Assembly: GCA_947453965.1 (NCBI GenBank)
Contig: CANGIQ010000001.1
Span: 116,060-180,059 of the forward strand
DNA: 64,000 nt
Source of the DNA: Comamonadaceae bacterium
Lineage (GTDB): Bacteria; Pseudomonadota; Gammaproteobacteria; Burkholderiales; Burkholderiaceae_C
Reading direction: 5' to 3'
The notes under the pieces are model-generated. The model searched no databases. It saw only the letters and a list, made by a program, of their open reading frames with translations, and had not been told where the DNA came from. Both the position numbers and the translations under genes were made by a program. Below are positions 26,832 through 36,429 of this stretch, piece after piece (positions within the stretch are counted from its first letter, which is position 1; each line of letters opens with the position of its first letter).

Positions 26832-27841
26832 TAGTTTTGATCCACCTTGATGTTGGCAGCTTTGATGGCGCGGTCAAAGATTTCACCGTCAATCCGTATG
26901 CCTGCGGCCAGCTCTTCGGGCGTGCTGCCTACGGGCTCTTGGCCGAACTCGACCATGCGTGGTTTCAAGTCTTCCGAATGCAAGGCCTTGGCAATGCCAG
27001 CCGAGAGTTTGCGCGTGATTTCTTTCGGTGTGTTGGCCGGGGCCAGCACCTGGAAAAAGCCCACAGGCTCGAAACCCTTGTAACCTTGTTCAAGAAACGT
27101 AGGCACGCTAGGCAGCGCCGCCACCCGCTGGGTACCGCTGATGGCAAGGAGTTTGACTTTGCCCGCCAGCAACAGGGGCCGCACGGTGCCGGTGTCTAAA
27201 AACGCAGCTGTGATCTGGCCACCCAAGAGGTCGGTGACGATGGGCGCTGCACCTCTGAAGGCCACATGGACCAGGTCGAGCTTGGCGCTCATGTTCAAGG
27301 TTTCGCCAAAGATGTGGGCCGAAGTACCTTGCCCAAATGAGCCATAGCTGCATTTGCCCGGGTTCTTGCGCACGTACTGGATGAACTCTTGCAAGTTGTT
27401 GGCTGGGAACTGGGGGGGCACTGTCAAGGCAATGGCCGAGCGGGAGATGATGGACACCGGTTCAAAATCATTCACGATGTCAAACGGCAGTTTGGCGTAC
27501 AGCGATTTGGCGTAAATGATGGAGGAGATCGTCAAGCCAATCGTGTAGCCATCGGGTGGCGACTTGGCCACGGCGGTGATGCCAATCCAGCCTGCTGCGC
27601 CTGGGCGGTTGTCAACCACCACGGGTTGGCCCCAGTACTCGGTGAACTTTTGGCCAATGCTGCGCGCGAAGATGTCGCTGGTGCCACCGGGCGTGAAGGG
27701 CACGATGATTTTGATGGGGCGGCTGGGGAAGTTGGCCTCGTTTTGCGCCCAGCTCTGGGTCGTGGCGAACGGCGTGCTGATGGCCGTGGCCATCAGGCTC
27801 AGTGCATGGCGGCGTTTCACGCCTTTTGAGGTGTCTGGCAT
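26831..27841 (-). CDS. Bug/TctC-type substrate-binding protein
   Basis: FPSRPIKIIVPFTPGGTSDIFARSIG; VVDNRPGAAGWIGI; start refined to ATG 27841. Confidence 0.93.
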   Translation of the reverse strand: MPDTSKGVKRRHALSLMATAISTPFATTQSWAQNEANFPSRPIKIIVPFTPGGTSDIFARSIGQKFTEYWGQPVVVDNRPGAAGWIGITAVAKSPPDGYTIGLTISSIIYAKSLYAKLPFDIVNDFEPVSIISRSAIALTVPPQFPANNLQEFIQYVRKNPGKCSYGSFGQGTSAHIFGETLNMSAKLDLVHVAFRGAAPIVTDLLGGQITAAFLDTGTVRPLLLAGKVKLLAISGTQRVAALPSVPTFLEQGYKGFEPVGFFQVLAPANTPKEITRKLSAGIAKALHSEDLKPRMVEFGQEPVGSTPEELAAGIRIDGEIFDRAIKAANIKVDQN

Positions 27842-28081
27842 GCATGTCTCCTTGTGCAAACTCATGCTGTGTGTGCATGGTGCGGGTGAGGCCGCAGGCT
27901 CACAATGGCAAGAAACTTCATTTTGATTGGCAAAAAAACAGGGGCGCGCTGCATTAGGGAATTCACTAGGAAGTTTCAGAGGACGTACGAAATTGCCAAT
28001 GCTTTTTGATGGTTTCAGCCATTGAGAAGGACGGGCCTTGTTTCTAAGCTGTGACGCATCATGTGAAGGGATGCCACAGCT

Positions 28082-29587
28082 GTGTACTTGACCCAAGGAT
28101 TGCATCGCGCTGTACAGCGCCACCCGCAAGAAATTGCGTTGGTTCATCTCGACGAGCAGGGCGAGCGGCGCTGGACCTTTGCCCAATTGTTCGACGAAGT
28201 CGGCCGTCAAGCGGCAGCCCTGCAAGGGCGCGGCGTACGCGCTGGCGATCGGGTGGCTTTGCTGTCGGGCAACTCGGACGCCTTGATCATGGCCATTCTG
28301 GCCTGTTGGTGGCTGGGGGCGGTGGCTTGCCCTTTGAATATCCGCTGGAACAAAAGCGAGTTGGCCTACGCCTTGAACGACAGCGATGCGGTGCTGCTCT
28401 TGCACCATGCCGATTTGCCGTTCACACCAGAACACACGCCCCATCTGAGCTTTTCCAACTTGGCACACGAAGCCCAGGGCCTGACGCCGTTACCAGACAC
28501 CCGCACCGGCGGCGAACACTTGGCGGCCTTGCTCTATACCGGCGGCACCACAGGCCGCTCCAAAGGCGTGATGCTCAGTCATGCCAATTTTTGGAGCGCC
28601 TCAATGACGCGCGGTGCCGAGCTCAACAACGCGCCCGATTCGGTGTCGTTGTTGGTGGCGCCGCTGTTCCATGTGGCCGGCTTGGGGCGCATGGTAGGAC
28701 AGCTCATTGTGGGTGGCCGTTGGGTCACCATGGCGCAGTTCCGAACCCCTGCGGTGTTGGATGCGATTGCGCGCTTGCACATCCACGACATCATTGTGGT
28801 GCCCAGCATGTTGCAGTCTTTGTTGGATGACCCAGGCTTTGATGCCGCGCAACTGCAGTCACTCAACCGCATTGCCTTTGGCGCGGCGCCCATGCCGCCC
28901 GATTTGCTGGACCGTGCCTTGGCCGCTTGGCCACAGGCCGAGTTTTTCCAGGCCTATGGACTCACAGAAACTGCGGGCGCTGTGTGCATCAACTTGCCTG
29001 CCAACCATTTGCCGCAAGCGCGTGGCCAAGGCCTGCTGACCTCGGTTGGGCGTGCGGGGTTGGGTGCTGAAATCAAAATTGTGGACGAGCAACACCAAGA
29101 AGTGCCGCGCGGTGAGGTGGGCGAAATTGTGGTGCGAGGCCCCATGGTCATGCAGGGTTACTGGAAGCAGCCCGAGGCCACCGCCTTGGCATTTCGCGAC
29201 GGCTGGTTTTGCACCGGCGACGCAGGGCGCATGCGCGAGGACGGTTACCTGTTCATCGTCGATCGCTTGAAAGACATGATCATCTCGGGCGGTGAGAACG
29301 TGTACTGCTCCGAAGTGGAAACCGTCTTGCGCAGCCATCCGCAGGTGGCACAAGCCGCCATCGTGGGGGTGCCCAGCGTGAAATGGGGCGAGGCGGTGCA
29401 TGCGTTTGTGGTGTTGCAGCCAAGCAGCCCAGCGGGTGACGCCTTGAGTGCCGAGCTGAAAGACTTTTGCCAGCAGAGCTTGGCAGGCTACAAATGCCCG
29501 CGCAGCTTCAGCTTTGTGGCCGAACTACCTTTGTCGGCAGCAGGCAAGATTTTGAAAAACGTGTTGCGAGAGCAGGTGCGTGCATGA
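28082..29587 (+). CDS. AMP-binding acyl-CoA synthetase / class I adenylate-forming enzyme (GTG start)
   Basis: ALLYTGGTTGRSKGVMLSHAN, FFQAYGLTETAGAV, GWFCTGDAGRMREDGYLFIVDRLKDMIISGGENVY. Confidence 0.93.
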   Translation: MYLTQGLHRAVQRHPQEIALVHLDEQGERRWTFAQLFDEVGRQAAALQGRGVRAGDRVALLSGNSDALIMAILACWWLGAVACPLNIRWNKSELAYALNDSDAVLLLHHADLPFTPEHTPHLSFSNLAHEAQGLTPLPDTRTGGEHLAALLYTGGTTGRSKGVMLSHANFWSASMTRGAELNNAPDSVSLLVAPLFHVAGLGRMVGQLIVGGRWVTMAQFRTPAVLDAIARLHIHDIIVVPSMLQSLLDDPGFDAAQLQSLNRIAFGAAPMPPDLLDRALAAWPQAEFFQAYGLTETAGAVCINLPANHLPQARGQGLLTSVGRAGLGAEIKIVDEQHQEVPRGEVGEIVVRGPMVMQGYWKQPEATALAFRDGWFCTGDAGRMREDGYLFIVDRLKDMIISGGENVYCSEVETVLRSHPQVAQAAIVGVPSVKWGEAVHAFVVLQPSSPAGDALSAELKDFCQQSLAGYKCPRSFSFVAELPLSAAGKILKNVLREQVRA

Positions 29588-29625
29588 AGCCCGCAAAACT
29601 AAATATCCCCTTGAAGGAGTCACAG

Positions 29626-30615
29626 ATGACTATGCGCATGGTTCAACTCAAACGCCGAATCTTCGCTGCGGGTTTGCTCGCTGTTGCATCGCTGGCTTGG
29701 CACGCGCCCAGCGCCGTGGCGGCCGATGTGTTTCCGTCCAAACCGATTTCGCTCATCTTGCCGTTCCCACCGGGTGGCTCTGTGGACCCTATTTTCCGCA
29801 CCTTTGCCGAAGCCGCCACACGCGAGCTGGGACAACCCGTGGTGTTGATGCACCGCGCGGGCGCGGGGGGCATCACGGGTACGGCAGCACTGGCCACCAT
29901 GGGAGACGCCGATGGGTACACGGTGGCCGTGATGCACAACTCGGTCATCCGTGCGCCCTTGGTGCAAAAGGTGAACTTCGACCCCTTGCGTGACTTCACC
30001 TATGTGGCTGGTTTGTTTGGCCTGGCCACCGGCATCTCGGTGGCCGCTGATGCACCTTGGAAGAACATGCAAGAGCTGTTGGATGACGCCAAAAAGCGCC
30101 CAGGCATGATCAGCTGGGGCAATATTGGCGCCATCAGCATCAACCGAATTTATGCCGAACGTCTGGCCAAGCAGGCGGGAGTGCAATTCAATATGGTGCC
30201 GTTCAAAGGGGGTGGTGAAGCCTTCACCGCCTTGATTGGCCGCCACTTGGATGTGTATGGCGATCCAGGCTTTGGTGGCCAAGTCCAGGGCGGTAAGGTG
30301 AAGTTACTAGCGACCATCACCAGCGAGCGGCTCAAACGTTACCCGCAGGTGCCCACGTTGAAAGAGCTCGGTTATGACTTGGTGATTCAATCGCCCATGG
30401 GCTTGGTGACGCCTAAAAACCTGGACCCCAAAATTGCAGCCCGCCTGAGCGCGGCGTTTCAAAAAGCATCGAACGATCCAGCCTATTTGAACCAACTGCA
30501 ATTGTTTGACATGCAGCCCAACTGGACCAGTGGCGAGGCCTATGCCGCCTACGCCCGTGCCCAGTACGCCCGCGAAGCGGCCATGTTGAACGAAATTGGT
30601 TTCAAACCAGAGTAA
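29626..30615 (+). CDS. Bug/TctC-type substrate-binding protein
   Basis: Signal peptide; VFPSKPISLILPFPPGGSVDPIFRTF; GGAG-containing RBS before ATG 29626. Confidence 0.92.
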   Translation: MTMRMVQLKRRIFAAGLLAVASLAWHAPSAVAADVFPSKPISLILPFPPGGSVDPIFRTFAEAATRELGQPVVLMHRAGAGGITGTAALATMGDADGYTVAVMHNSVIRAPLVQKVNFDPLRDFTYVAGLFGLATGISVAADAPWKNMQELLDDAKKRPGMISWGNIGAISINRIYAERLAKQAGVQFNMVPFKGGGEAFTALIGRHLDVYGDPGFGGQVQGGKVKLLATITSERLKRYPQVPTLKELGYDLVIQSPMGLVTPKNLDPKIAARLSAAFQKASNDPAYLNQLQLFDMQPNWTSGEAYAAYARAQYAREAAMLNEIGFKPE

Positions 30616-30722
30616 CGCCTTGAGCACACGATGCGCCCAAGCGACAGCTGTTTTTTTAGATGTGAAGTAAGGTAGAAATTCTCTGCCCATTGGAGGCCGC
30701 TTTCATCCCGCTGCCTGATGCC

Positions 30723-31793
30723 ATGACCGACACCACACCACCGCGAGACCGGCTCGAAAAGCCCATCCTCGAATATCCGTTTGACAAAGCCCCCGAGGTG
30801 GGCGAGGTGGTGGAGGTGGCGCCTGGCGTGGTGTGGATGCGCATGCCCTTGCCCATTGCCCTGAACCACATCAATGTGTGGGGCATTGAGGACGACAACG
30901 GCTGGGCCATTGTGGACACGGGTATGCAGACCGAGGCCAACCTGAATGCGTGGCGACAAATTTTTGCCAACGCCACCGAACAACGGCCGCTGACCCGTAT
31001 TTTTGTCACCCATATGCATCCTGACCACGTGGGCATTGCGGGCTGGTTGACGCGTAAATTCAAATGCCGTTTGTGGATGACGCGTTTAGAGTACTTGAAT
31101 TGCCGTGTGTTAGCGGCCGACTCGGGCCGCCAAGCGCCCGAAGATGCGTTGGCGTTTTATCACCGCGCGGGCTGGTCAGACGGTGCGATTGAAAACTACC
31201 AAGCGCGCTTTGGTAATTTCGGCAAATACATCCATGCCTTGCCTGAGAGCTACCGCCGCATCAAAGACGGCGAGCAAATTCAAATTGGCCAACACAGCTG
31301 GCGTGTGATTGTGGGCACCGGGCATTCACCCGAACACGCCTGCTTGTACTGCGAAGAGCTCAAGCTCTTGATTTCTGGCGATCAGGTGTTGCCACGCATC
31401 TCGTCCAACGTGTCGGTCCATCCCACGGAACCCGATGCCAACCCGATGCAAGAGTGGCTCGAATCCTTGGCCAAGCTCAAGCGCGAAGTGCCGGACGATG
31501 TGCTGGTGCTGCCTTCGCACAACGAATGTTTCCGTGGCTTGCATGCCCGACTCGATTATTTGGCCGTGGCCCAAGAGCGCACGCTGGAGCGCTTGCGCAA
31601 AACCTTGAAAGAACCGAAGCGGGTGGTCGATGTGTTCACCACCTTGTTTGGTCGCAGCATCGACGAAACCGATGCGGGCTTGCTCAACCTAGCCACGGGC
31701 GAGAGTTTGGCGTGCCTCAATTACCTGATGCACCGCGGCGCGGTGACGCGCACCTTCGATGACGCAGGCGTTGCCATTTACCAAGCAGTTTGA
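30723..31793 (+). CDS. MBL-fold metallo-hydrolase
   Basis: IFVTHMHPDHVGIAGWLTRKF (HxHxDH); VIVGTGHSPEHACLY; ISGDQVLPRIS. Confidence 0.9.
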   Translation: MTDTTPPRDRLEKPILEYPFDKAPEVGEVVEVAPGVVWMRMPLPIALNHINVWGIEDDNGWAIVDTGMQTEANLNAWRQIFANATEQRPLTRIFVTHMHPDHVGIAGWLTRKFKCRLWMTRLEYLNCRVLAADSGRQAPEDALAFYHRAGWSDGAIENYQARFGNFGKYIHALPESYRRIKDGEQIQIGQHSWRVIVGTGHSPEHACLYCEELKLLISGDQVLPRISSNVSVHPTEPDANPMQEWLESLAKLKREVPDDVLVLPSHNECFRGLHARLDYLAVAQERTLERLRKTLKEPKRVVDVFTTLFGRSIDETDAGLLNLATGESLACLNYLMHRGAVTRTFDDAGVAIYQAV

Positions 31794-31832
31794 ACGTTGA
31801 TGTCATCCTCTCCACCACCGACAAGGACTTCT

Positions 31833-32579
31833 ATGCCTCAGGTTCAATCGCAACTCCCTGTGTACAACTTTGAGCACCAAGTTGCCGTGGTTACAGGCGG
31901 GCTGAGCGGCATTGGCGCCGCCATTGCCGCCAGGTTGCAGCAATGCGGTGCGCAGGTGGTGGTGTGGGATCTGAATGCATCGGCCAAGCCTGGCGATGCA
32001 CGCACCATGAAGGTCGATGTCACCAACGAGGCCTCGGTGGCGCAAGCGCTGGCCGACACCGTGTCGCACTTGGGTCGCGTTGACTTTTTGATCAACAGCG
32101 CAGGCTGGGCCGGGCCTACCATGCCCCTGGATGAGTTCACGCTTGAGGTGTGGAACCGGGTGTTGAATGTCAACCTCAATGGGGTGTTCTTGACCTGTCG
32201 TGCGGTCACGCCTGTGATGCGCAGCCAAGGCTTTGGCCGGATTGTGAACATCGCTTCGTTGGCAGGCAAAGAGGGCACACCCAATGCCTCGGCCTACAGT
32301 GCGGCCAAGGCGGGCGTGTTGGCGATGACCAAGTCTTTGGGCAAAGAGCTGGCCACCCACGGCGTGCGTGTGAACGCGATTGCACCGGCGGCGATTGACA
32401 CACCGTTGTTGGCGCAAATGTCGCCCGAGCATGTGCAGATCATGGTCAAAAAAAGCCCGCAGCAGCGTTTGGGAACGGTGTCGGAGGTGAGTGAAATGAC
32501 AATGTGGTTGTGCAGCGATGCCTGCAGTTTTCACTCTGGCGCCGTGTTTGATTTGTCGGGCGGGCGCGCCACCTATTGA
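31833..32579 (+). CDS. SDR family oxidoreductase
   Basis: VAVVTGGLSGIGAAIAARL; VNIASLAGKEGTPNASAYSAAKAGVLAM. Confidence 0.93.
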   Translation: MPQVQSQLPVYNFEHQVAVVTGGLSGIGAAIAARLQQCGAQVVVWDLNASAKPGDARTMKVDVTNEASVAQALADTVSHLGRVDFLINSAGWAGPTMPLDEFTLEVWNRVLNVNLNGVFLTCRAVTPVMRSQGFGRIVNIASLAGKEGTPNASAYSAAKAGVLAMTKSLGKELATHGVRVNAIAPAAIDTPLLAQMSPEHVQIMVKKSPQQRLGTVSEVSEMTMWLCSDACSFHSGAVFDLSGGRATY

Positions 32580-32625
32580 ATGTGTGGATGTTGATGCCTG
32601 TTAATTTTTCAATGAAAGTCTTTGT

Positions 32626-33348
32626 ATGAGTCAATCAACGCGCCGTGTCTTGGTCACGGGTGCCACCAGCGGCATCGGCTATGCCATTGCTCAGGCCTTT
32701 GCAGCAGACGGTGCCACCGTGACCGCCACAGGCGCCACAGCCTCCGAAGTGGCACGTGCCCAAGAGGCATCCACTGCTGCCCATTTGGATTTTCAAATCC
32801 TCGATGTGCGTGATGATGCCGCGGTCAAACAACTGGTCACGGCCATGGGCGCTTTGGATGTGGTGGTCAATTGCGCGGGCATCATCCAACGCCAAGTGGA
32901 ACTGGAGCCCGAAGCCTTTGCGCGCACCATTGACATCAACCTCAACGGCACCATGCGTGTGTGCGCTGCGGCGCGTGAAGGCTTGAAGTCGCGTGGCGGC
33001 TGCATTGTGAACACCGCGTCCATGCTGAGCTTTTTTGGCGGCGGCTTGGTGCCGGGCTACAGCGCCAGCAAAGGCGGAGTGGCGCAGCTGACCAAATCAC
33101 TCGCGATTGCCTATGCCGATGACGGCATTCGCGTCAACGCCGTAGCGCCTGGCTGGATTGCCACACCGCTCACACAAGCTTTGCAAGATGACCCCGCGCG
33201 TGCCGCGCCGATTCTGGCGCGCACGCCCATGAAACGCTGGGGTACGCCTGACGATATTGCGGGCCCCGTGTTGTTTTTGGCCAGCCCCCAAGCGCGCTTT
33301 GTCACAGGCGTTGTGTTGCCTGTGGACGGCGGCTATTTGATTGCTTAG
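32626..33348 (+). CDS. SDR family oxidoreductase
   Basis: [45 protein letters not shown]. Confidence 0.93.
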   Translation: MSQSTRRVLVTGATSGIGYAIAQAFAADGATVTATGATASEVARAQEASTAAHLDFQILDVRDDAAVKQLVTAMGALDVVVNCAGIIQRQVELEPEAFARTIDINLNGTMRVCAAAREGLKSRGGCIVNTASMLSFFGGGLVPGYSASKGGVAQLTKSLAIAYADDGIRVNAVAPGWIATPLTQALQDDPARAAPILARTPMKRWGTPDDIAGPVLFLASPQARFVTGVVLPVDGGYLIA

Positions 33349-33379
33349 ACGATTGCTTAACTCTTCAAGGAAGACATCC

Positions 33380-33874
33380 ATGACACCCATCATTCAACAC
33401 CCCGGCATCAAGGCCGAAATTGCCATTCCTGCTATTCCTGACGACGAGCGCGTGTGGGTGCCGCAAGCGCCCGATGTGTGGTTTCGTCCACTGCTGATGA
33501 ACACTGTTACGGGCAGTTGGTGCAATTTGTTGCGCGTGCGCAAGTCGGGCGTGTTGTCCAGGCACATTCATCCTTCGTGGGTCACAGGCTATGTGATCAA
33601 AGGCGCCTGGCGTTACCTGGAACACGATTGGGTAGCCACCGCAGGTTCGTTTGTGTATGAACCTCCAGGCGAGATTCACACCTTGGTGGTGGACGAGGTG
33701 GTGGGCGAGCCCGAGATGATCACCCAGTTCAACATCCACGGCGCCATGATTTATTTGGACGACAAGGGCCAAACCACAGGCTATGAAGACGTGTTCACCA
33801 AAATCGAGATGTGCCGCAAGCACTACACTGAGGTTGGACTGGGCGCGGACTACATCGACCAGTTCATTCGCTAA
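33380..33874 (+). CDS. Cupin protein, 2,4'-dihydroxyacetophenone dioxygenase-like family
   Basis: VWFRPLLMNTVTGSWCNLLRVRKSGVLSRHIHPSWVTGYVIKGAWRYLEHDWVATAGSFVYEPPGEIHTLVV. Confidence 0.78.
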   Translation: MTPIIQHPGIKAEIAIPAIPDDERVWVPQAPDVWFRPLLMNTVTGSWCNLLRVRKSGVLSRHIHPSWVTGYVIKGAWRYLEHDWVATAGSFVYEPPGEIHTLVVDEVVGEPEMITQFNIHGAMIYLDDKGQTTGYEDVFTKIEMCRKHYTEVGLGADYIDQFIR

Positions 33875-33891
33875 GCAAAGAGACAATTCCC

Positions 33892-34875
33892 ATGCACAAC
33901 ACCCGACGTCAATTTGGCAAAACCCTCTTGGGTGTGGCCGCCGGTCCTTTGGTTTTTTCCTTGCCCAGCCAAGCTGCGGTGTATCCCGAAAAACCCATCA
34001 CCTTCATTTGCCCTTGGCCAGCGGGCGGTACCGCTGACCAAACCATGCGCGCCCTGTGTGCCGCGGCGGGCAAGGAGTTGGGCCAGGCCGTGGTGGTGGA
34101 AAACAAAGTGGGTGCCTCGGGCATGATCGGCTTGAAGGCCATGGCCGCTGCCAAGCCGGATGGCTACACGATCGGTCAAATTCCAATTTCTGTCACCCGT
34201 TTTTCACAACTCGGTTCGGTGGCGATTGATCCGCTCAAGGATTTGACGTACCTGGCACGCACCTCAGGCCAGACCTTTGGCATGGCCACCTTGAGCGGCA
34301 GCCGTTGGAAAACATTGCAGGAGTTGGTGGCTGAAGCCCGTGCCAACCCCGGAAAAATCACCTATGCCCATGCCGGCGTGGGCGGTGCCACGCATGTGGG
34401 CATGGAAGAGTTTGCCTTGGCCGCAGGCATCAAGTTGAACCACATTCCTTTCAAAGGCGGTGCTGACGCATTGCAAGCGGTGTTGGGTGGCCATGTGGAC
34501 GTGTTGGTCGATTCATCGTCTTGGGCGCCTCATGTGGAAGCCGGAAAAATGCGTTTGCTAGCCACCTGGGGCGAGCAGCGCGTGGGCCGCTTCAAAGATG
34601 TGCCCACTTTGAAAGATGCAGGCTTCAATGTGGTGGTCGATGCCCCCAACGGCATTGGCGCCCCCAAGGGTTTGGACGCGGCCGTGGCCACCCGCTTGCG
34701 ACAAGCGTTTCGCGTAGCGGTGGCGAGTGACGAGTTCAAGCAAGCCTGCGACAAAATTGACGCACCGGTGCTTTATTTAGACGGCCCGGACTACGAACGT
34801 TATGTGGCACAGGTCTATAAAAAAGAGACCATGCTGATTGACAAATTGAAACTCAAAGAACTGGTGAAGAACTAA
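33892..34875 (+). CDS. Bug/TctC-type substrate-binding protein
   Basis: VYPEKPITFICPWPAGGTADQTMRAL; VVENKVGASGMIGLKAMA. Confidence 0.92.
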   Translation: MHNTRRQFGKTLLGVAAGPLVFSLPSQAAVYPEKPITFICPWPAGGTADQTMRALCAAAGKELGQAVVVENKVGASGMIGLKAMAAAKPDGYTIGQIPISVTRFSQLGSVAIDPLKDLTYLARTSGQTFGMATLSGSRWKTLQELVAEARANPGKITYAHAGVGGATHVGMEEFALAAGIKLNHIPFKGGADALQAVLGGHVDVLVDSSSWAPHVEAGKMRLLATWGEQRVGRFKDVPTLKDAGFNVVVDAPNGIGAPKGLDAAVATRLRQAFRVAVASDEFKQACDKIDAPVLYLDGPDYERYVAQVYKKETMLIDKLKLKELVKN

Positions 34876-34878
34876 GTT

Positions 34879-36393
34879 ATGCCCTTGATCCGTCTGCACG
34901 CCAACGACAGTGTTTTGATCGCCAAACGACCGCTCGCCCTGGGCGAGCAAGTTGACGCATGGGGTATCAAGGTCAAGGCCCAAGTGCCGGCTGGCCACAA
35001 GATTGCGCTGCGTGCGATTGCGGCAGGTGAAAGGATCCTCAAGTACAACACCGAAATCGGTGTGGCCACGCGCAACATTGCGGCGGGCGAGCATGTGCAT
35101 GGCCACAACTTGGCGCTGGCGGATTTCTACCACGACCCTGCGTTCGGCGCCGACGTGAAGCCTGTAGATGTATTGCCTGCGTCTGAACAAGCACGCTTCA
35201 TGGGTTATGTGCGCCCGGATGGCCGCGTGGGCACACGCAACTTCATTGGTATTTTTTCTTCTGTGAATTGTTCGGCCACGGTGATTCACAAAATTGCGGC
35301 GCATTTCACGCCCGAGCGACTCAAGCCCTATCCCAACATTGATGGGGTGGTGGCGTTTGCGCAAACCACGGGTTGCGGCATGGCGTCGCCCAGCCCACAT
35401 TTCGATTTGCTGCGTCGCACGATTGCAGGCTATGTGCGCCATCCCAACCTGGCGGGTGCCTTGATTGTGGGCTTGGGTTGCGAGCGCAATCAGGTAGCAG
35501 ATTTGGTGGCCTCGCAAGCGTTGCGCCCTAGCGTGTTGATGCAAACCTTGGTCATGCAAGAAGTGGGCGGCACGCGCGTCACGATTGCAGCCGGCATTGC
35601 CGCGGTTGAAAAGATGTTGGCTGCGGCCAATGATGTCAAGCGCGAGCCAGTGTCTGCCAGCCATTTGTCCATCGGCTTGGAGTGCGGTGGCTCCGACGGT
35701 TTTTCGGGCATCACCTGCAACCCTGCATTGGGCGCCGCAATGGATATTCTGGTACGCCACGGTGGCACAGCCATCTTGTCGGAGACGCCCGAGATTCACG
35801 GTGTCGAGCACATGCTCACACGCCGTGCGATCAGCCCCGAAGTCGGGCAAAAACTGCTTGATAAATTAGCTTGGTGGAGCGAGTACACACGCGGCACCAA
35901 TGTGCAGTTCAACGGTGTGGTCGGGCACGGCAACCAGCAGGGCGGGTTGGCCAATATTTTCGAAAAATCTTTGGGCTCGGCCATGAAGGCTGGCTCCACG
36001 CCCTTGCAAGCGTTTTACGAATACGCCGAACCCATCACCCACAAAGGCTTTGTGTTCATGGACTCACCCGGGTATGACCCGGTGGCGGTGACCGGACAAA
36101 TTGCCAGCGGCGCGAATCTGATTTGCTTCACCACGGGACGCGGGTCGATGTTTGGTTCACGTCCTGCGCCGACCATCAAGCTCGCCAGCAACAGCGAGAT
36201 GTATCGTCGTCTTGAAGAAGACATGGACATCAACTGCGGCCGGATTCTCGATGGCGAAGCATCGGTGCAAGAGATGGGGCAGCTGATTTTTGAGCAAATC
36301 CTCCAACACGCTTCAGGTGAACCCACCAAGAGCGAATTGTTGGACTTGGGCGACCACGAGTTTGTGCCTTGGCATTTGGGCGTGGTGAGTTGA
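34879..36393 (+). CDS. UxaA family hydrolase/dehydratase (altronate/galactarate dehydratase-like, SAF + UxaA domains)
   Basis: N-term SAF-like domain; FMGYVRPDGRVGTRNFIGIFSSVNCSATVIHKIAAHF; IGLECGGSDGFSGITCNPALG; CFTTGRGSMFGSRPAPTIKLASNSEMYRRLEEDMDINCG. Confidence 0.9.
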   Translation: MPLIRLHANDSVLIAKRPLALGEQVDAWGIKVKAQVPAGHKIALRAIAAGERILKYNTEIGVATRNIAAGEHVHGHNLALADFYHDPAFGADVKPVDVLPASEQARFMGYVRPDGRVGTRNFIGIFSSVNCSATVIHKIAAHFTPERLKPYPNIDGVVAFAQTTGCGMASPSPHFDLLRRTIAGYVRHPNLAGALIVGLGCERNQVADLVASQALRPSVLMQTLVMQEVGGTRVTIAAGIAAVEKMLAAANDVKREPVSASHLSIGLECGGSDGFSGITCNPALGAAMDILVRHGGTAILSETPEIHGVEHMLTRRAISPEVGQKLLDKLAWWSEYTRGTNVQFNGVVGHGNQQGGLANIFEKSLGSAMKAGSTPLQAFYEYAEPITHKGFVFMDSPGYDPVAVTGQIASGANLICFTTGRGSMFGSRPAPTIKLASNSEMYRRLEEDMDINCGRILDGEASVQEMGQLIFEQILQHASGEPTKSELLDLGDHEFVPWHLGVVS

Positions 36394-36429
36394 AGTCGTT
36401 GTCCATCGAAAACGACAAATCGGAATGAC

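Noticed and set aside
34777-35850. 357-aa minus-strand ORF opposite the UxaA gene
   Set aside because: The UxaA-family protein on the plus strand is unambiguous; antisense is compositional.
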